DNA of 7,164 bases from Desulfovibrio sp. UBA2564 (GTDB lineage Bacteria; Desulfobacterota; Desulfovibrionia; Desulfovibrionales; Desulfovibrionaceae): positions 1-7,164 of the forward strand of contig DDLU01000069.1 of the NCBI GenBank assembly GCA_002340305.1, read 5' to 3'. Under the pieces are notes generated by a model. That model had not been told where the DNA came from. It made no database searches and saw only the letters and a program-made list of their open reading frames with translations. Position 1 is the stretch's first letter; each line of letters begins with the position of its first letter. Positions 1-6,343 of the stretch are shown one piece after another. Made by a program: the position numbers and the translations under genes.

Positions 1-2
1 CA

Positions 3-105
3 CAAATCCGCAGGAAAGCGGATTTGCCCGGGCCTGAAAGGCAACGCCCCTAAGGGGTAAGCCCCGGGACGGGGCGCAATAAAAGGGTTTAAGCCGCCGG
101 AGGCG
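3..105 (+). other. Structured intergenic leader upstream of hemW, several inverted repeats
   Basis: This non-coding stretch holds a series of inverted repeats. A perfect 9-bp stem pairs 3-11 (CAAATCCGC) with 18-26 (GCGGATTTG) around the loop AGGAAA. GCC at 32-34 pairs with GGC at 40-42. CCCC at 47-50 pairs with GGGG at 54-57. GCCCC at 61-65 can pair with GGGGC at 71-75, and CGCC at 95-98 with GGCG at 102-105 around GGA. The palindrome CCCGGG at 27-32 can alternatively pair with the same word at 63-68, enclosing the two small hairpins in a multibranch fold. No T-run follows any stem, so these do not look like intrinsic terminators. The stretch may be an mRNA leader of hemW or a GC-rich intergenic repeat family. 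I match it to no known riboswitch. Confidence 0.5.
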
Positions 106-133
106 AAATAGTTTCCAATAAAAACGCGGAGCG

Positions 134-169
134 CATCCCATTTTAAAGGATTTCAGATAAATGGGAATG
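134..169 (+). promoter_or_regulatory. Hairpin pairing the hemW start codon, Shine-Dalgarno in the loop
   Basis: TCCCATTT at 136-143 is perfectly complementary to AAATGGGA at 159-166. The helix can be extended by C134-G169 and A135-T168 across a single bulged A167. The 3' arm contains both candidate hemW start codons (161-163 and 167-169). The ribosome binding site AAAGGA (145-150) lies in the 15-nt loop. This shows directly in the sequence; that it lowers or conditions translation is inference. Confidence 0.5.
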
Positions 170-1354
170 ACCCCAGCTTTTTTTAATGCCCCGCTGCTGC
201 GTGGTGACGGCAGTGAAGCCAGAGATCTTCTGGTCTATGTCCATGTGCCTTTCTGTAAACGCAAATGCAACTATTGCGCTTTCCATTCCCAGCCTTTTGA
301 GCAGGTCGCTTTCGCATGGTACATGAAAACCCTGCTCACCGAGATTGAGCTTTGGGGTAAGCGGCTCAAGAATCCGCGTATCGGCACTGTTTACTTCGGG
401 GGCGGAACTCCCAGCCTGATCCCGCCATTCCAGCTTGAACTGATCATGGATGCCTTGCGCAAACATTTCAGCTTCACCAAGGGTATGGAAATCACCCTTG
501 AAGCCAACCCGGATTCAGCCAACGACCTTTCATATTTCAAAGCCCTTCATGATATGGGCATCAACCGGATCAGCCTCGGTTTCCAGTCTCTTGATGACCG
601 TAACCTTGAAACTCTCGGTCGTCCGCATTCCGCAAGACAGGCTGCGGATTCCTATTACATGGCCCGCAAGGCCGGATTCGGGAATATCAGCATTGATCTG
701 ATCTGGGGTTTGCCCCGCCAGAAGGTTAAGGATTGGAATAATGAACTCAAGGCTGTGGTCCAGCTTAAGCCGGAGCATATGTCATGTTACGGTCTTTCCA
801 TTGAACCGGGAACAGTTTTCGGACAGCGTGCGGATGATATTGATATGGAATTGCCTCCTGAAGGAGAGCAAGCCCGTATGTTTATTTATGGCGCGGAGTA
901 TCTGGAAGCCATGGGCTATATTCAGTACGAGATTTCCAATTTTGCACGTATGGGTTTTATTTCCCGCCACAACCAAGGCTATTGGGATCGCTTGGATTAC
1001 CTCGGACTCGGTCCGTCCGCAGTATCTACAATCGGCAACCGTAGATTCACCAACCCACGTTACATGGATGAATATGATGCGGCAGTACGCGGCGGTTTTG
1101 TCGGTGATGATTTCGAAGAACTTACTGATGAGATCAAAGCGCAGGAACTGATCATGCTTTGTCTGCGAACTTCAAAAGGCCTTAGGCTTTCAGACTACAA
1201 AGAGCTGATCGGACGTGATCTGACCAAGGAAAAAGCATCCATAATCAGCGCACTGCATAAAAACGGACTCGTGCGCATGAGTTCCGGTTATCTGCGGCTG
1301 ACCAAAAACGGCATGCTCGTTTCCAACTCCATTTTGGAGAGTCTTGCGTTTTAA
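161..1354 (+). CDS. hemW: Radical SAM heme chaperone HemW (coproporphyrinogen III oxidase-like)
   Basis: HemW is a cytoplasmic radical SAM-fold protein that binds heme and is thought to deliver it to heme proteins; it is often misannotated as oxygen-independent coproporphyrinogen oxidase. In this 397-residue product the 4Fe-4S motif CxxxCxxC is C32-C36-C39. The next positions are Ala-Phe, so the extra Cys of the CxxCxC arrangement in true HemN is absent, which favours HemW. GGGTP (80-84) and EANP (114-117) mark the SAM-binding core. HNQGYW (270-275) matches the HNxxYW signature tied to heme binding in HemW. A HemN-type C-terminal domain covers about 320-390. The length is slightly above E. 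coli HemW (378). The start at 161 has AAAGGA 10 bases upstream; a second in-frame ATG lies at 167. The gene stands alone on this strand, faces the next gene, and has no clear terminator after it. Confidence 0.95.
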   Translation: MGMTPAFFNAPLLRGDGSEARDLLVYVHVPFCKRKCNYCAFHSQPFEQVAFAWYMKTLLTEIELWGKRLKNPRIGTVYFGGGTPSLIPPFQLELIMDALRKHFSFTKGMEITLEANPDSANDLSYFKALHDMGINRISLGFQSLDDRNLETLGRPHSARQAADSYYMARKAGFGNISIDLIWGLPRQKVKDWNNELKAVVQLKPEHMSCYGLSIEPGTVFGQRADDIDMELPPEGEQARMFIYGAEYLEAMGYIQYEISNFARMGFISRHNQGYWDRLDYLGLGPSAVSTIGNRRFTNPRYMDEYDAAVRGGFVGDDFEELTDEIKAQELIMLCLRTSKGLRLSDYKELIGRDLTKEKASIISALHKNGLVRMSSGYLRLTKNGMLVSNSILESLAF

Positions 1355-1404
1355 TTTGATGCGCTATCATAGTCAGTAGAGCCACGATCCATTAATAATC
1401 TGTT

Positions 1405-2859
1405 TTAAGTCGAACACGGTATTCTTTTTGATGCGGCGTGAAGGTCTGTGTCCGCTGCTTCGATCCTGCCATCTATTATCTTGTTAATCTTTGTGGTCTG
1501 AAAGTTCTTTTTTTGTGTTCCGTGTACACTGGTTGTTATGGAATCCGGACCGTGGTGATTTGTATTCGCGCTTTCTCTTACCTCTATTGTCGCGGAATTG
1601 TTCTCCCGGCCATTTTTATAGCTGGTATCGTTGTGCGAAGAACTTTTTATCGTTGCCGGTACATCCGCTTCAGTAAGACCCCGGCCTGTCCAGAATTCCA
1701 TCCCATGCTTCAGGGGATTCTTGCGGGCTTTTTCCGTATCTTCCTGTTTGGCGACTATTTTTCCGTCTTTATAAGTTGTGTTGGACCATTCCATATCATA
1801 AGGCCGGTCTTCAACGTTATCATGTTCAACCATCGAAGCGGTTTTATAGTCACCTTTTGAAGCATGATTTTTTATATTATCAACGAAAAAGGAAGCGCGG
1901 GCAGAGCTATCCAGTAACGGATCAGCCATAATTTGGGATGCCGACTTCGGAGTGTTGCCCTGAGTGTAAACTTCTTTTGAAATTCCAAGAACTTCAAGGA
2001 GTTTTGGTCTTTTAGGGAGTTTTGATGATTCTGATTCCTCTACTTTTGCTGAACTGCGCTCCTTCTTTACCAATTCTCCATCGTTATACCATGAGACAGT
2101 CATTCCCTGCTTTAAAATCCCCCCGGTGGGAGCGGTGGAATCAGAGAATGATTCATCCCAATGGGCCTGCCGCAGTATTTTTCCATCAAGGTCGTAGTTT
2201 ACAGTGTCTATCTTAAGGGAAGAACTTTGCCTTAATTCTTTGGTTGTTTTGCCGTCCATGCCATCATTTTTTACAAACGCCCTGTTGGTCTGGTTAACAA
2301 AGTCCCCTTTCTGTTTCATATGGATTTCTTTTGATTTCTTCCCGTTATTGTATTCTACAATGGCAGCTTTATACTCGGTCCGGTGCGAATCCTGAGTCTG
2401 TTTTGCGACCAGTTCTTCAAAATCATCTGTGATTTTTTGTATCCCATATAAAATTACAGCGTCTTGAACATTGTATCTGGAATTGAGAAGCATGGAATCT
2501 TCCATGGTGCGTTTCAGCTTGTCGCCATCAAACCACTGTATGGACCTTGATACTTTGGCAGCACTTTTATTGCCGGTTTTAAGCTCTTCAAATTGTGTGT
2601 TTATCTGCTGAATGACTTCGTTGTTTTTGTTAAATATCTGAGTGTTCAGCACTGCCCCGTCATCAGTCAAGTTGCCTTCCACCTTTCTGATAAGCTTATT
2701 ATTTTTATCGTATTCTTCTATCTTCAGGTTGGAATTTTCTATTGTTACAATCTGGCGGTTGCCATTTTTCAGTTTGAATTCTCCATCCTCGAAACCGTAA
2801 GCCGCCCAGGAGTGGTCTTCCTTTTTCGGCTTTTTTGTATTTTCCATCTCAAGGAGCAC
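1405..2859 (-). CDS. Unrecognised Lys/Asn-rich protein with degenerate Y-x-x-G-K repeats (main frame)
   Basis: I do not recognise this family. From the GTG at 2859 the product is 484 residues, hydrophilic, rich in Lys, Asn, Ser and Glu, with no signal peptide or membrane segment. At least nine short units recur, each an aromatic residue, two to four polar residues, Gly or Asn, Lys or Glu, then an alternating hydrophobic/charged strand. Examples are EEYDKNNKLIRK (48-59), QWFDGDKLKRT (108-118), VNYDLDGKILRQ (220-231), SWYNDGELVKKE (257-268) and TTYKDGKIVAKQ (361-372). They suggest serial beta-hairpins, loosely like MORN_2/YwqK-type repeats, but this is inference. Neither the GTG nor the ATG four codons later has a Shine-Dalgarno. 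The frame is open upstream to 2895, and a well-initiated small frame joins it by a -1 shift, so the intended product is probably 531 residues from 2999. It looks richer in A/T than its neighbours, so it may be acquired. It converges on hemW. Confidence 0.6.
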   Translation of the reverse strand: MLLEMENTKKPKKEDHSWAAYGFEDGEFKLKNGNRQIVTIENSNLKIEEYDKNNKLIRKVEGNLTDDGAVLNTQIFNKNNEVIQQINTQFEELKTGNKSAAKVSRSIQWFDGDKLKRTMEDSMLLNSRYNVQDAVILYGIQKITDDFEELVAKQTQDSHRTEYKAAIVEYNNGKKSKEIHMKQKGDFVNQTNRAFVKNDGMDGKTTKELRQSSSLKIDTVNYDLDGKILRQAHWDESFSDSTAPTGGILKQGMTVSWYNDGELVKKERSSAKVEESESSKLPKRPKLLEVLGISKEVYTQGNTPKSASQIMADPLLDSSARASFFVDNIKNHASKGDYKTASMVEHDNVEDRPYDMEWSNTTYKDGKIVAKQEDTEKARKNPLKHGMEFWTGRGLTEADVPATIKSSSHNDTSYKNGRENNSATIEVRESANTNHHGPDSITTSVHGTQKKNFQTTKINKIIDGRIEAADTDLHAASKRIPCST

Positions 2860-2876
2860 AGCTTCAGCGGATAGGG

Positions 2877-2999
2877 CTACAAGATCTTTTTTGCCTTAAG
2901 GTCATCCTCTGCGTTCTGTTTGGAAGGGGATAAGGCATCAGTTTGTTCGTTCGAAATATGAAGGTTTCTGAACCCGGAAAATGAGATGGCGTCTGGCAT
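2877..2999 (-). CDS. 5' piece of the unknown repeat-protein gene, stops after 40 codons
   Basis: This 40-codon frame begins MPDAISFSGF and ends KAKKIL before TAG (2879-2877). It has the only good translation start of this locus: GGAG at 3011-3008, eight bases before the ATG at 2999. Its end overlaps the upstream extension of the long frame at 1405-2859. Shifting -1 at 2892-2886 turns ...KAKKIL-stop into ...KAKKDLVALSAEAVLLEMEN, running smoothly into the long protein. It is therefore best read as the N-terminus of that protein rather than a separate peptide. No domain is recognisable in it. Confidence 0.55.
   Translation of the reverse strand: MPDAISFSGFRNLHISNEQTDALSPSKQNAEDDLKAKKIL
2886..2910 (-). 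promoter_or_regulatory. Candidate -1 frameshift site: AGAGGA plus A-AAA-AAG heptamer
   Basis: Read on the minus strand in the frame of the 5' piece, the heptamer A-AAA-AAG occupies 2892-2886, followed by ATC TTG TAG. This is the slippery heptamer used in E. coli dnaX. AGAGGA (2910-2905) lies 12 bases upstream, close to the spacing of the stimulatory Shine-Dalgarno of dnaX. A -1 slip here opens the long downstream frame. I found no strong stem-loop just downstream. A loss of one A from a seven-A run, in the cell or in the assembly, would look the same. Confidence 0.4.
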
Positions 3000-3007
3000 T
3001 CTTTATT

Positions 3008-3040
3008 CTCCAACGGCATAATTACAGTGATGAAATTATA
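3008..3040 (-). promoter_or_regulatory. Promoter -10 box and ribosome binding site for the unknown repeat-protein gene
   Basis: On the minus strand a perfect TATAAT lies at 3040-3035. It is about 36 bases before the ATG at 2999, with GGAG at 3011-3008 as ribosome binding site. No convincing -35 hexamer sits at 16-18 bases upstream; the nearest candidate is poor. The placement supports 2999 as the real start of the gene rather than 2859. Confidence 0.45.
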
Positions 3041-3084
3041 AAGAATATCGTCATGCTCCTGACATAACTTTATGGTTGGTACTG

Positions 3085-3110
3085 AAAAAACGTCTTAGGT
3101 TGTTCCTAAG
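3085..3110 (-). terminator. Rho-independent terminator of glf
   Basis: On the minus strand CTTAGG (3110-3105) pairs with CCTAAG (3099-3094) around AACAA, followed by ACG and then six T (3090-3085). The 5' arm overlaps the glf stop codon (3108-3106), so the hairpin forms as soon as the ribosome leaves. The stem is short, but the T-run is clear. It separates glf from the unknown gene downstream. Confidence 0.65.
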
Positions 3111-4230
3111 CCAGATTTTCATCACAAAATTTCAGCGCGGCCAGCACAGCCTTATCCATATCGTAGTATTTGTATTGCCCCAGTCTGCCGAGGAAGTGTA
3201 CGTTTTTGAGTCTTGCCGCTTCTTTCAAATATAGTTCCAGCCGCTTGCGGTCTCCGTCAGTATTGACCGGATAGTACGGCTCATCGCCTTGTTTCCATTT
3301 CATGGAAAATTCACGCGCTGTGACGGTTCTGCCGCTTTTGTTTTCCCTTTCCGGGTGCAGGTGCTGGTATTCGTGGATGCGGGTATAGGGAACGTCGATA
3401 TCTGCGTAATTCATGACAGAGGAACCTTGATAGTCGGGAACAGCTTCAACACGGTATTCAAAGCGCAGGGAACGCCATGTCAGTTCGCCGTGGCAGTAAC
3501 CGAAATATTTATCTACCGGACCAGTGTAGTATATTTTGCAATTTTCCGGCAGTTCCTCTTTGATCGCGAAGAAGTCTGTATTCAGTTTTGTTTCGATCTG
3601 TTCATGATCCAGCATGTTTTTGAACAGCTTGGTGTAGCCGTTCCATGGCAATCCCTGATAGCGGTCAGTGAAATAATCGCATTCGTAGGTATGCCGGAAA
3701 GGCAGGCGGGTGATGATGGATGCATCCAGCTTTTTGGGATCGCATTCCCATTGCTTGAGAGTGTAGCCTTTAACAAAAGCCTCATACAATTCCCGCCCGA
3801 TGAGGCTGATGGCCTTTTCCTCAAGGTTCTGCGGATCAGTGATATTTTCTTCTGCGCTTTTGCCGGCGATGAAATTTTCCACTTCATGCGGCCTTAGGCT
3901 AATTCCGAAAAAGGAATTAATGGTTTGCAGGTTTACCGGCATGTGGAAGGTGCGGCCTTGGTAGGTGGTCACAACTTTATGGCGGTAGCTGTTGAACTCG
4001 CCGAAGCGGTTCAGAAAGTCCCAGACACGCTTTTCTTTGGTATGGAAAATATGGGTGCCGTAGCTGTGCACTTCTACGCCTGTTTCAGCGTTAATGTGGC
4101 TGTGGCAGTTGCCGCCGATATGGTCACGTATGTCGATGACCAGAACTTTTTCGCCCAAGTCTTCGGCTATGCGCTGTGCTATTGTGCAGCCCGTAATTCC
4201 TGCGCCAACTATGAGATGTTTATATTCCAT
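3106..4230 (-). CDS. glf: UDP-galactopyranose mutase
   Basis: This flavoenzyme converts UDP-galactopyranose to UDP-galactofuranose, the donor for galactofuranose in O-antigens, capsules and other surface glycans. It acts in the cytoplasm with reduced FAD. The 374-residue product is close to the 367 of E. coli Glf. The N-terminal dinucleotide-binding motif is VGAGITG (8-14), followed by IGGNCHSH (38-45), where flavin is gripped. The family signature HSYGTHIFHT spans 55-64. TDRYQGLPWNGYTKLF (188-203) and YTRIHEYQH (282-290) carry the conserved substrate-phosphate Arg residues, and LGQYKYYDMD (350-359) is the conserved C-terminal FAD segment. The protein appears complete. GAGGG lies four bases before the ATG at 4230. 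Between it and hflC are 115 bases with a terminator, so glf probably has its own promoter, although I see only weak candidates around 4251-4284. No other glycan gene is in the window. Confidence 0.96.
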   Translation of the reverse strand: MEYKHLIVGAGITGCTIAQRIAEDLGEKVLVIDIRDHIGGNCHSHINAETGVEVHSYGTHIFHTKEKRVWDFLNRFGEFNSYRHKVVTTYQGRTFHMPVNLQTINSFFGISLRPHEVENFIAGKSAEENITDPQNLEEKAISLIGRELYEAFVKGYTLKQWECDPKKLDASIITRLPFRHTYECDYFTDRYQGLPWNGYTKLFKNMLDHEQIETKLNTDFFAIKEELPENCKIYYTGPVDKYFGYCHGELTWRSLRFEYRVEAVPDYQGSSVMNYADIDVPYTRIHEYQHLHPERENKSGRTVTAREFSMKWKQGDEPYYPVNTDGDRKRLELYLKEAARLKNVHFLGRLGQYKYYDMDKAVLAALKFCDENLA

Positions 4231-4275
4231 GATGCCCTCGGCGGCTCTCCAAAAACTTTTATTAAGTGCGCGTAG

Positions 4276-4316
4276 ATAAAGATAAAGCCCGTAATATCGT
4301 GAGATACTAAGGGCTT
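4276..4316 (-). terminator. Hairpin terminator after hflC
   Basis: AAGCCC (4316-4311 on the minus strand) pairs with GGGCTT (4290-4285). An inner stem TATC/GATA (4306-4303 with 4297-4294) continues the helix after an internal loop. The minus-strand sequence after the stem is TATCTTTATC, T-rich but interrupted. It lies 30 bases past the hflC stop codon, which fits the end of the hflK-hflC transcript; some read-through into glf is possible. Confidence 0.55.
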
Positions 4317-4345
4317 ATTAGCTCTATGTCGAGTTTGCTGTGAAA

Positions 4346-5203
4346 CTACTTCATAAACTTCAAGAACGGGTTGTCCTGCGAGAGGATCAGCCTTGTGTTC
4401 TCTTTGAGTCCTGTTTCGTAAGCTTCGAGGGACTTCTTGAATTCATAGAATCTCGGGTCCTTGCCGAAGCTGTCAGCATAGATTTTGGTTGCTTTACCTT
4501 CACCTTCACCGCGCAGGATATCAGCTTTAAGGTTGGCATCTGCAATGGTAATGGCTCTTTCCTTGTCTGCGGCAGCGGTAATTCTTGCTGCTGCTTCGCT
4601 ACCCTGTGAACGGTACTGCTTAGCCATACGTTCACGTTCTGCGCGCATGCGCCCATAAATTGCACGGGCGTTTTCAGGCGGCAGGTCGGTTCGTTTGATA
4701 CGCACATCAAGAACTTCAATGCCGTAAGGCTCAAGCAGGGCATTTGAAGTCTGGGTAACCTCTTCCATGATGGAAGTACGGTCACTGGAGATGATTTCGA
4801 TCAGGGTGTAGCGACCAAGGGCAACACGGAGTTCCGCATAGATAATATCATCCAGACGTGCCTGGGCACGGGGGATGGAGCGAACGGTACGGTAAAACTG
4901 CAAGGGATCGCTGATGCGCCACTTGGAGTAGTTATCCACAACCATGTTCTTTTTGTCTTTGGTCAGAATTTCAGCCGGACGGGCATCGTATTCCAGAAGG
5001 CGTGAATCAAAGTAGATTACGTTCTGGACGAAGGGCAACTTGAAATGCAGCCCCGGTCCCATGGGGCCGGATTTAGGCTTACCGAGCTGGAGCACAATGG
5101 CTTTCTCGGTCTGCTTAACAATGTATGCACTCTGCGCAATCCCCAGCACGGCAACAATAATCAGTATTGCCAGGGGAGCGGAACTTTTCTTGAGTAAACT
5201 CAT
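4346..5203 (-). CDS. hflC: HflC, SPFH/band-7 modulator of FtsH protease
   Basis: HflC pairs with HflK in a large cage-like inner-membrane complex that surrounds FtsH and tempers its proteolysis of membrane proteins. Counting from the first Met at 5209, a single N-terminal membrane anchor spans about 12-31. An SPFH/band-7 domain follows: TEKAIVLQLGKP (34-45), GPGLHFKLPF (51-60), LDVRIKRTDLPPE (167-179). An Ala/Glu/Arg-rich coiled coil covers about 180-245. At 285-287 residues it is shorter than E. coli HflC (334). Two Met codons compete. AGGGGA (5216-5211) lies only one base from the ATG at 5209 but seven from the ATG at 5203, so 5203 is chosen. That ribosome site overlaps the hflK stop codon (5217-5215), so translation is probably coupled to hflK. 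Confidence 0.95.
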   Translation of the reverse strand: MSLLKKSSAPLAILIIVAVLGIAQSAYIVKQTEKAIVLQLGKPKSGPMGPGLHFKLPFVQNVIYFDSRLLEYDARPAEILTKDKKNMVVDNYSKWRISDPLQFYRTVRSIPRAQARLDDIIYAELRVALGRYTLIEIISSDRTSIMEEVTQTSNALLEPYGIEVLDVRIKRTDLPPENARAIYGRMRAERERMAKQYRSQGSEAAARITAAADKERAITIADANLKADILRGEGEGKATKIYADSFGKDPRFYEFKKSLEAYETGLKENTRLILSQDNPFLKFMK

Positions 5204-5214
5204 CTTCATATCCC

Positions 5215-6291
5215 CTATTTTTTACCGGTGTTGATTGGAAGTCCCTTTCCGTCCAGGGACAGGAAAGGAAGTGCTTTCTTTGCGGTGTCATCGGAAAGGA
5301 TGACCTTGCTGACTTCAGGGTTGGACAGGATGTTCTGCATGGTTTCCAGATACAGACGTTTAACCGTGATGTCCTTGGCCTTCTGGTATTCTTTGTAGAC
5401 AGCCATAAAGCGCTTGGCCTGACCTTCAGCTTCGCGGATTTTGGTTTCCTTATAAGCTTCGGCCTTGTTCAGGATAACCGCAGCCTGACCTCTTGCCTTG
5501 GGCAGGATGTCGTTGCGGTATGCTTCCGCTTCGTTGATGTAACGGCTTTTATCCTCACGGGCACTGGCAACGTCTTTAAACGCGTCCACAACCTCGTTCG
5601 GCGGATGCACATTCTGCAACTGCACGGCCAGAACATTAACGCCGAGCTTGTAGCGGTCCACAATGGTCTGCAACAGCTTACGGGTTTCTGTCTGAATCTG
5701 GAGCTTACCGGTTGTCAGAGCAAGTTCGATCTTGGTTTTACCGATGATCTCACGCATGGCTGCTTCGGCAGCGTCCTGAATGGTTTTAGGCTGGTTGCTG
5801 ACTTCGAAAAGGTAGTTAACCGGATCTTTGATCTGGTATTGTACGATGAACTGAACATCAACGATGTTCTCGTCACCGGTCAGCATGAGTGATTCCTCGG
5901 GCACGTTGCGCGACTGTCCCTGAGTAAAGGAGCGCGAAGAGCCGTAGGAACGGAAGCCCACTTCCACACGGCGAATCTGTGTGACTTTGGGTTTCATGAC
6001 CGATTCAATGGGAATCGGAAGGTGGTAGTGAGGACCCGGTGTGGTGGTGTCCACATATTCACCGAATCTGGTTACCACGCCGACTTCATCCGGTTCTACA
6101 ATGTATACCCCGGAAAGAAACCAGAGCAGGATGATGCCGATGATAATAAATTTGCCGCCCGGCACGCCGGTACCGCGGAGTTTCTTGATCGTGGAGTTGA
6201 TATCGTCCACATTCGGCGGTTTCGGAGCTCCTCCCCCACCGCCTCTATTCCTCTGCCGTTGTTCGGATAATTTGTCCCAGTCCCAGTTCAT
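5215..6291 (-). CDS. hflK: HflK, SPFH/band-7 modulator of FtsH protease
   Basis: HflK is the partner of HflC in the FtsH-regulating membrane complex. From the ATG at 6291 the product is 358 residues. It has a cytoplasmic tail MNWDWDKLSEQRQ typical of the family, a run of five Gly (17-21) and a membrane segment about 47-64. The SPFH domain includes VEPDEVGVVTRFGE (65-78), the signature around LTGDENIVDVQF (137-148) and VQLQNVHPPNEVVDAF (223-238). A charged coiled coil (about 243-310) follows. The upstream ATG at 6321 would add ten residues, MSVYLTYQIY. Neither ATG has a Shine-Dalgarno, so 6291 is chosen by family resemblance alone, and the lack of a ribosome site on the first gene of the operon is odd. 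It is followed directly by hflC; regulation may lie in the structured leader at 6344-6416. Confidence 0.93.
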   Translation of the reverse strand: MNWDWDKLSEQRQRNRGGGGGAPKPPNVDDINSTIKKLRGTGVPGGKFIIIGIILLWFLSGVYIVEPDEVGVVTRFGEYVDTTTPGPHYHLPIPIESVMKPKVTQIRRVEVGFRSYGSSRSFTQGQSRNVPEESLMLTGDENIVDVQFIVQYQIKDPVNYLFEVSNQPKTIQDAAEAAMREIIGKTKIELALTTGKLQIQTETRKLLQTIVDRYKLGVNVLAVQLQNVHPPNEVVDAFKDVASAREDKSRYINEAEAYRNDILPKARGQAAVILNKAEAYKETKIREAEGQAKRFMAVYKEYQKAKDITVKRLYLETMQNILSNPEVSKVILSDDTAKKALPFLSLDGKGLPINTGKK

Positions 6292-6343
6292 GTAAATTTG
6301 ATAGGTGAGATAGACCGACATATCAAGAAAAATCGGATATGCA

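Noticed and set aside
3..26. The 9-bp stem as an intrinsic terminator of an upstream gene
   Set aside because: No T-run follows on the plus strand; the sequence after it is GC-rich and continues into further hairpins.
2..37. Possible C-terminal tail of an upstream gene (TNPQESGFARA then TGA)
   Set aside because: Only eleven codons, lying within a strong inverted repeat; all three plus frames run into stops here, so there is nothing to support coding.
1..160. Cobalamin, c-di-GMP or molybdenum-cofactor riboswitch in the hemW leader
   Set aside because: A few words look similar, but the conserved core boxes of these classes are missing.
143..466. 107-codon minus-strand frame opposite the hemW start
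   Set aside because: It overlaps conserved HemW motifs, including the CxxxCxxC codons, and has no ribosome site.
1355..1404. Bidirectional terminator between the convergent hemW and unknown gene
   Set aside because: Only a 4-bp TGAT/ATCA match and scattered T's; no convincing stem with a T-run on either strand.
1438..1860. 140-codon plus-strand frame opposite the unknown repeat gene
   Set aside because: Hydrophobic, Cys-rich composition typical of the complement of a Lys/Glu/Asn-rich gene; no start signals.
3289..3897. 202-codon open frame on the plus strand opposite glf
   Set aside because: It is the mirror of a clearly conserved glf, its start has no ribosome site, and the product is Phe/Val-rich as expected of an antisense shadow.
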